A DNA stretch of 64,000 nt. Origin: Halorussus amylolyticus. Lineage in GTDB: Archaea > Halobacteriota > Halobacteria > Halobacteriales > Haladaptataceae. Where the stretch lies: NCBI RefSeq assembly GCF_004143485.2, contig NZ_ML974137.1:18045-82044 (forward strand), written 5' to 3'. A model generated the notes under the pieces. The model was not told the origin of the DNA. It worked only from the letters and a program-made list of their open reading frames with translations, and made no database searches. The position numbers were made by a program, and so were the translations under genes. Of the stretch, positions 60,101-64,000 are shown one piece after another (position 1 is the stretch's first letter; each line of letters begins with the position of its first letter).

Positions 60101-60257
60101 CTGGCAGGTCCTCGACGACGTTCGTGTCCGGTACGCCAACGAACCCATCCGGCGCGCTCTGAGCCGCGACGGTTCCGACCCCACCGACCATCGGCGACGC
60201 GACCAGTAGAAGAACGACGAAGATGGTCGCCGCGTTCGACGCGAGTGGACGATTCAC
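57108..60257 (-). CDS. giant secreted surface protein (spike- or adhesin-like)
   Basis: A 1049-aa protein: signal peptide at residues 1-33 (TIFVVLLLVASPMVGGVGTVAAQ shortened here by its start), about 870 residues of acidic beta-rich ectodomain with many N-x-S/T sites, an internally repeated GNLDP-x-G-x-DGDPEI motif near residues 230-290, a Gly/Ser/Asp linker near 905-925 and three C-terminal membrane helices, then a short cytoplasmic tail. GTG start with a strong Shine-Dalgarno (ggaggtgg) 4 nt upstream. Probable virion spike or cell-surface adhesin of the element. Confidence 0.75.
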   Translation of the reverse strand: MNRPLASNAATIFVVLLLVASPMVGGVGTVAAQSAPDGFVGVPDTNVVEDLPVGENRSLTEDDLEGSVMASDHASSLQVVVTTPERAEEYVNGSRVGSSGDTALVFQDETNHEGREVAVPADAVREAVGHTPEVVHGVHEDGETWTSQVDARNGLLVFEIPKFSANSVTFEGEVSIDATAQDGSSFVADVGSPSEVSDYQIDVTGKTVEEWDNVTGAGLGDGDELDVHPDGNLDPTGPDGDPEIILTGDGFENAKTEEGSATDGDSTGLDVEGNLDPAGQDGDGDPEISVTGRTSQADTPYQSNDEGIQDWLWTDKPSTKQGGEVMVKDPPKTITGTTFQLVDSNNWEMGVDVYIAEETPDGDIAEGEKVADNATFNSGQGNKTIDLDSYSPSSDADEVTLGFKVVHIDPSQSSFARSVLKSTDGAGEAWAYSKNEDEYTSRYPAIWLEDGTSSDVSVEIDDGDSASFGSPGDGETVTRDLDLSTDTESLDWSASGGSFDYEISRTDRAASENPALDLDGDGTDEVSHNGILEDGETVSEPVGLSTDDDSATVSTAGSSTVDAEIQLQERVKTRDPAIEINGHWTNHTGALAEGETAELETNTSWIQDGENRINVSVGDGTLSDDAPTPAVNLDYSHSAQVQESTEYVANGWEESYEVNHTFAGDREDATVTIPFSRTVHDIRHVETSVNGGEWTELESDDYELENGTTLTVHPEDTDGDPGFEAGDELAVRTAGYKVQVKNGEIEITDPTEPSDPTLDAGFRVDDIEQGFHLEVGDTYRGDRVHYTYDESWDADEETVLDSDGSQDIYLPDAVPGGTARVTTIPMEVGLDSGDVGIHVVDPDDPELEIGPGRDDVGADVTYRWYSASGGTTYGLYSLSRTRYVDKQETGDSYVALVDDDSEETLVIQKPGGEDAGGGDGDGSSADGGGGSWQTSGPDTTLQEFGVVAGWAALVVVLIGATGRSALSGRRRWIIVASIGGATGLFSLEVLRPGVVSNAIGAGLEEIIPLAGLAGIGIVGYTVVSWWQARKEKASTPETQVDFEVGGSSD

Positions 60258-60430
60258 GAAGCCACCTCCAGCGGATTTGAGGGGCGGGGGGTTGACTTTA
60301 GTTCCTTTACTACGCGCGCGCCTGTACTGCCAGTCCGCGTCGAGTTTTTCGATTCGCGCGAAATCGCCTCGAAAACCGTTTTCGAGGCCGTCTCGCCGCC
60401 GAATCCGTTAGCTTCCACGGTTCGAATCAT
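60254..60430 (-). CDS. 58-aa ORF between ATPase and surface-protein genes
   Basis: Read from the sequence: starts with an ATG overlapping the ATPase stop (atga, 60427-60430) and ends in a TGA overlapping the GTG of the surface-protein gene (gtga, 60254-60257). Basic, Ser/Thr-rich (TASKTVFEAISRESKNSTRT and a short tail ending EVAS). A 23-bp palindrome (60366-60388) lies inside it. Exact coupling on both sides argues for translation; its own role may be to re-initiate ribosomes on the next gene. Confidence 0.65.
   Translation of the reverse strand: MIRTVEANGFGGETASKTVFEAISRESKNSTRTGSTGARVVKELKSTPRPSNPLEVAS
60262..60269 (-). promoter_or_regulatory. strong Shine-Dalgarno of the surface-protein gene
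   Basis: ggaggtgg on the minus strand, 4 nt before the GTG at 60257. Strong SD sites are rare in this window, and this one lies inside the 58-aa ORF, so it supports internal re-initiation. Confidence 0.7.
60366..60388. repeat. 11+1+11 palindrome inside the 58-aa ORF
   Basis: Arm gcctcgaaaac, one-base loop, exact reverse complement; read as TASKTVFEA. It could also form an mRNA hairpin upstream of the surface-protein start. Confidence 0.75.
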
Positions 60431-61803
60431 CGAAGCACCTCCTGAACCTCCGGAAACCGGATATGGAGCTGACCGGGGACTTTGAACTCGCTCGGCACGT
60501 CAGCCCAGCTGAACTCCGCGAAGCTCTGACTGTTCCACGACAGGGCCTGACCCAACTGCATCGACTGAGTGTAGTTGCGGTTCATCGGGGCTTCGCCCAT
60601 CCCGACCGTCTTGCCAGTCGGATTGTCGATTCCGGCGAGTGTGATTCGCCATCGCTTCTTCTTCCGCATCAGGTTGTGGAGGTCGTCGAGGTCGTGGCCG
60701 ACGCCGAACTGGCTGAACTTGTTGCGCCGGGCGTCGACGTACTTGTCGCGATAGGCTGAAATGCGGTCGTGAAGCCGGTGGTAGTCGTTGCTGGCGTGTT
60801 CGGGCATCAGATTCCCGATTTCGTCGCACAGCCACGACACCCAGATGGGCGGTCCGTGGTCTATCTTGTCGATACCCCACGCGAACCACCACATCTCGCT
60901 CGGGGTCACGTCCTCCGGGCCAAGTTCTTCGTCTGCAGCCGCGTGCCACGCCGAGACGTGGCCGACCTCCTGAATCTCGTCGGCCTCTCGGTACGCCGCG
61001 GTCGCGCCCCGGAACTTCGGGTCCGGATAGACGACGTGGAGCATGCCCTCCTTGAGAACCTCGTGGTTCAACTGACGAATGCTGTCGTACCGGACGACTT
61101 CGTACACCGCCTCTTCGAGGTCGATTGGAATCGGCTCCATCTCATCGCTCGGCGGGTCCAGCACTGCCTCGACGTCGAGACCCGACGGAAGGCAGAGCCG
61201 CGTCCACGCTCGGAGTGGGAGCCACTCTGCTCGCGACGGCGACCCGCGCCAGACCACCGCATCCGGGTTGATTTCGAGGTTCCGAATCACCGGGAGAGCA
61301 GTCGCCATCGTGGACTTTCCCGACCCCTTCGGGCCGTAGGCCAGCCAGTCTGTTCCGCCGATTCGGAGGTCCTTCACTAGGTCGGGACGCTCGGCGAGCC
61401 ACTGGAAAAGCGCCCGTCGCTCCCGCGATAGCCCGGCGAACTCGCCGTGTTCGAGCCGGAGTTTGTCCATGTCGTCCAGATGAACGAGGTGATCGAGGAA
61501 CGCCCGTGGGTGTTCGAGTATCGGGTGTGACCCCTCTTCCATCGCGGGATGGTCGGCCCGTTCAAGGCGCTCCATTACGTCGCTCCACCGGCTGAAGCCG
61601 AAGGCGTGCCGTAGATTCTCGCCGACCGTGTGGCGGTCCCCTTCGCCCGTCACCTCCCGCGTCTTGTCGAGATTTGGCGCGGTCATGCCTTCCAGCCGCG
61701 CTTTCAGGAGGTCGCGGTCCTGCACCACCTCCAGTAGGTCGTAGTCCTGTTCGTCGGTCTCTGCGACCGCTCCGGGTCGCATCTTTTGGTCTGTCTTGCT
61801 CAT
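60427..61803 (-). CDS. P-loop ATPase of the element
   Basis: A 458-aa NTPase with Walker A GPKGSGKST (residues 157-165) and a Walker B-like hydrophobic strand ending in Asp-Glu (IWVSWLCDEIGNL). The layout (N-terminal helical region, single ATPase core, C-terminal arginine-rich stretch RNKFSQFGVGHDLDDLHN) recalls HerA/FtsK-like genome-packaging or conjugation ATPases, though family membership is not certain. ATG at 61803 overlaps the upstream stop (ATGA). It precedes the 58-aa ORF and the surface protein. Confidence 0.8.
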   Translation of the reverse strand: MSKTDQKMRPGAVAETDEQDYDLLEVVQDRDLLKARLEGMTAPNLDKTREVTGEGDRHTVGENLRHAFGFSRWSDVMERLERADHPAMEEGSHPILEHPRAFLDHLVHLDDMDKLRLEHGEFAGLSRERRALFQWLAERPDLVKDLRIGGTDWLAYGPKGSGKSTMATALPVIRNLEINPDAVVWRGSPSRAEWLPLRAWTRLCLPSGLDVEAVLDPPSDEMEPIPIDLEEAVYEVVRYDSIRQLNHEVLKEGMLHVVYPDPKFRGATAAYREADEIQEVGHVSAWHAAADEELGPEDVTPSEMWWFAWGIDKIDHGPPIWVSWLCDEIGNLMPEHASNDYHRLHDRISAYRDKYVDARRNKFSQFGVGHDLDDLHNLMRKKKRWRITLAGIDNPTGKTVGMGEAPMNRNYTQSMQLGQALSWNSQSFAEFSWADVPSEFKVPGQLHIRFPEVQEVLR

Positions 61804-62777
61804 GAGATAGATCCGCCTCCGGTCTCGCCGCGATACGTCTCGCCCGCCGTGACCTCCGTCGCTCGGTGGCCGAGCGCGTCGGCCGCCCGGTTGAACGCCG
61901 GGAGCAGGAACTCCGCCGCCCAACTCTCCCGAACGAATCGGTCTTTGTCGCCCACTTTGCCGCCGACGAGGTGCTGTCGAAGCGGTTTCTCGAAGTATGG
62001 CCGCGTCACTGTCTCGCGCTCGATTTGTGCGTAACTCGCCGAGACGACCTGAAGCGACCACGCCAGCAACGCCTCGGCGTTTTCGAATCCTTCGAGGAGT
62101 TGCTCCAGCGCCGCCGCCTGCTGGCCCGCGACCTCGCCGAACGCAGGTCGCATCAGCGGGTACTGCTGGGCTTGTGGGTCGATTGGCTCGATGTCGTCGC
62201 CCTCGGCGTTGTCGTCGAGGTGATCGACGCGCTCGACGGCCGCCCAGCGCGCCACCTCGTGACCTGCGTGGAACGCCGGGAGCAGGTCCTTCGCCACGAT
62301 ACCGCGCCGGATTTCGACCGCTAACTCCGGCGGCATCCTCTTGCACGGCCCCCACGGCTCTCCGAGGAGCGCCGCGACGGTCGGGGCGTCGGCCGCGGTT
62401 CTCGTGTACCACGAGTCTTCGAGCTGGCCGACTGTTTGAATCACCAGCTCCTGTTCCCATTCCAGAATCTCCCGTCTCGACGAAAATCCGGCGAGTAGAT
62501 CCACGAGCAGGTCGGCCTGGTCGTGGGTGAGCTTCGCGGTCGCTGGACGCGTCGGCGCGTCCACGCCCGCCTTCTCCAGCGCGGCGTGAATCCGATCTCG
62601 GAGGTCCTCAGCCATGTCCTCCGGGTCAGGTGCGACCGAACGCGCGCCACTGGTCGCGCTCTCTGCCTCCTCCAGCACCGTCTGAAGGCCACCGACGATG
62701 TCGGCACCGTCGATGCGTTCGGCCACGCTTTCGTCGGGATACGCACCCTCTTCGAGCGGGTCTTGGGCTTCAGTCAT
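61800..62777 (-). CDS. hypothetical helical protein of the structural operon
   Basis: A 325-aa acidic, mainly helical, soluble protein. Two internal segments look alike (LLPAFHAGHEVARWAAVE and LLPAFNRAADALGHRATE), suggesting a duplicated half. No family recognised. Its ATG overlaps the membrane-protein gene before it by 8 bp, and its stop overlaps the ATPase start. Likely part of one complex with the neighbours. Confidence 0.75.
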   Translation of the reverse strand: MTEAQDPLEEGAYPDESVAERIDGADIVGGLQTVLEEAESATSGARSVAPDPEDMAEDLRDRIHAALEKAGVDAPTRPATAKLTHDQADLLVDLLAGFSSRREILEWEQELVIQTVGQLEDSWYTRTAADAPTVAALLGEPWGPCKRMPPELAVEIRRGIVAKDLLPAFHAGHEVARWAAVERVDHLDDNAEGDDIEPIDPQAQQYPLMRPAFGEVAGQQAAALEQLLEGFENAEALLAWSLQVVSASYAQIERETVTRPYFEKPLRQHLVGGKVGDKDRFVRESWAAEFLLPAFNRAADALGHRATEVTAGETYRGETGGGSIS

Positions 62778-63999
62778 CGGCTGACGCCTCCTGACTGTTG
62801 TCTCGAACCGGCCCGTCCTCCGCGCCGTCTTTCGCCACGTATCGCTTGTACAGTTGGTCGAGCTGACTCTCGCTACGGTCGTCCATCAGTTCCTTCCGGT
62901 CGGCGTGGGTTTCGGCCTCGCTCTCGGCGTAGTTGCGGAACCAGTCGTCCCACGATTTCGCGTCGGCGAGTCCGCGGGCGTGGGTCAGCATCGACCCGAC
63001 CGCGTGGTGGTAGTGAATCGGCGCAAGGTTCGCGTAGAGTCGTCCGTCGCGAGGCTTCGCCACCTTGACCGCGAAGATACCGAGGCCGCCGAGGAACACG
63101 CCCAGAAGGCCCGAACCTGCCGCCAACTGTCCCGCCATCCACGACATTCCCAGCGCCGAGAAACCGGCGACGTACGGTACCGGGTGAATCTGGCGGTTCC
63201 CCTCGTCGTCGTACGTCACGAGGTCCGGAAACTCCAAGACGTGATGCTCGGGCGTGTACTCCAGCGGGTCGTCGTCCTCCGGGTCAAGGAGATACAGCTC
63301 CTCGATGGGACCGTCAACCTCGATTTTCGTCTGCATGTTGCCGTTCACTTCGAGGTCGGCGGTCGCGTCCCGAGCCCGCGCCCAGAACTTCCGGATGCCC
63401 TTCCGAATCGCACTTCGCTCGCCGGTATCTCCCCGAGCGAACTTCGTCACCGTGAACGACGCCTTCAGCACGCCCGGCGCGTCGGTCGGTTCGTCCGGAT
63501 CGGTGTCGGCCGCGGCGTCTGTCTCGGCGTTCGCCACCGCATCCTCCACGGCTTCCGGGTCGGTCGGGTCGAATCCGTCGTCGAGGTGGAACTGGAGGAA
63601 CCCCGCACCGTAGGTGCGGCGTCCGAACCACTCCACCGCGATAACGCCGAGCAGAACGCCGCCCGCCGCAGATACGAGGTACGGCGCGCGAATCAGCGTC
63701 GCGCTCAGCCAGTCCCACGCCATAACGACGAACATGATGCCGCCGATGGCGACCAGAATCCACCACAGCGCCGAAATCTGCGGCCCGGCTTTTGCCTTCT
63801 CGACCGCCTTCCGGCCACCGTAGAGGGTCACGACCGTACTCCCGAAAAACGGCAAGAGGAGCGAAAGGATACCCCACGCGAGTCGCGCTCCAGCGCTGTT
63901 CGTCTCGATTGGAAGCGTCGCTTTCGAACTCTGGTGGTAGAACGTCCAGCGCGTGTCGCCGGGATTCTCCAGACAGCTCTCGCCGTCCGGTTCTCGAAC
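62770..63999 (-). CDS. multi-pass membrane protein, partial (5' end beyond window)
   Basis: The open frame runs without a stop to the window edge, so the true start is outside; the TTG at 63855 is not the start. Visible 409 residues: an exposed part (GESCLENPGDTRWTFYHQSS), a helix (LAWGILSLLLPFFGSTVV), two more helices near WWILVAIGGIMFVVMAWDW and LVSAAGGVLLGVIAVEW, a soluble domain, a further hydrophobic pair and an acidic tail. First visible gene of the leftward operon; family unknown. Confidence 0.75.
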   Translation of the reverse strand, partial: VREPDGESCLENPGDTRWTFYHQSSKATLPIETNSAGARLAWGILSLLLPFFGSTVVTLYGGRKAVEKAKAGPQISALWWILVAIGGIMFVVMAWDWLSATLIRAPYLVSAAGGVLLGVIAVEWFGRRTYGAGFLQFHLDDGFDPTDPEAVEDAVANAETDAAADTDPDEPTDAPGVLKASFTVTKFARGDTGERSAIRKGIRKFWARARDATADLEVNGNMQTKIEVDGPIEELYLLDPEDDDPLEYTPEHHVLEFPDLVTYDDEGNRQIHPVPYVAGFSALGMSWMAGQLAAGSGLLGVFLGGLGIFAVKVAKPRDGRLYANLAPIHYHHAVGSMLTHARGLADAKSWDDWFRNYAESEAETHADRKELMDDRSESQLDQLYKRYVAKDGAEDGPVRDNSQEASADD

Positions 64000-64000
64000 G

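Larger units (their letters stand above)
48464..64000. mobile_element. integrated virus/plasmid-like element at tRNA-Trp (right end outside window)
   Basis: From the 3' end of tRNA-Trp to the window end, housekeeping genes cease. Instead there are tightly overlapping operons of unknown proteins, a degenerate DNA methyltransferase homologue, a repressor-like winged helix with an operator palindrome, AT-rich single genes, a P-loop ATPase and a giant surface protein. This organisation is typical of haloarchaeal proviruses and integrative plasmids. The left attachment site would be the tRNA 3' half (ggttcaaatccctccgaccc). No integrase and no second copy of that sequence are in the window, so the boundary and the type of element are not settled; two adjoining elements are possible. 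Confidence 0.7.

Noticed and set aside
48464-64000. Second copy of the tRNA-Trp 3' end as right attachment site
   Set aside because: Scanned for ttcaaatccctccgacc after 48463 and found none, so the element's right end was not called inside the window.

Overview
The window is chromosomal DNA of a haloarchaeon (class Halobacteria). The evidence is high GC with strong G/C bias at third codon positions, acidic proteins, Tat-type signal peptides, archaeal TATA boxes about 25-35 bp upstream of start codons with many leaderless genes, ATGA/GTGA-coupled operons, an intron-containing tRNA-Trp, and typical haloarchaeal families (archaellin, UPF0058, HTH_10 regulator, split PaaD, archaetidylserine decarboxylase, DHH-TrkA protein). 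The genus cannot be fixed from sequence alone.

Layout. 1-105 is an extreme G/C homopolymer stretch that looks like an assembly edge. 0.3-6.3 kb: flavin monooxygenase, YccF protein, SurE, cold-shock protein, membrane histidine kinase, fumarase. 6.4-11 kb: a complete sugar-type ABC importer (binding protein, two permeases, ATPase). 11-22 kb: housekeeping and hypothetical genes (BolA, phosphatase/phosphodiesterase, Rieske protein, MBL hydrolase, ThyX, Lrp regulator divergent from an EamA transporter, SDR). 22-26 kb: a solitary archaellin and a 1009-aa FAD/Fe-S oxidoreductase. 26-36.7 kb: a phenylacetate catabolic region, with paaABCD plus a separate zinc-ribbon gene, a divergent HTH_10 regulator, a PaaI thioesterase, an enoyl-CoA hydratase, an SDR, an amidohydrolase and a MaoC hydratase. 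36.8-48.2 kb: OsmC, Rieske, archaetidylserine decarboxylase, aminotransferase, rhodanese lipoprotein, PRC-barrel, DHH-TrkA, tRNA-Lys, guaB and conserved haloarchaeal proteins.

From tRNA-Trp (48283-48463) to the window end lies what looks like an integrated virus- or plasmid-like element. It has a rightward operon of seven overlapping genes (zinc finger, membrane protein, a 37-aa ORF, a degenerate phage-type C5-methyltransferase homologue, a PD-(D/E)XK-like protein, a large winged-helix protein), then an AT-richer switch region (a winged-helix repressor-like gene divergent from another operon across a TTAACG-3-CGTTAA palindrome), then a leftward operon of ATPase, a newly noticed 58-aa ORF, a 1049-aa surface protein and membrane proteins. 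No integrase and no second attachment site are visible; the right end is outside the window.

Two DNA-level signals stand out. First, a dispersed ~100-125 bp element (four copies plus one fragment) has conserved ends GAAAG-CCCCC-GC ... GC-GGCCCC-TTTC and an interior whose stems covary between copies: a candidate structured ncRNA or MITE. Second, there is an excess of long perfect palindromes, each with its own arm sequence, both between genes and inside coding sequences with the reading frame kept. This suggests a palindrome-forming mutational process rather than a single mobile family.
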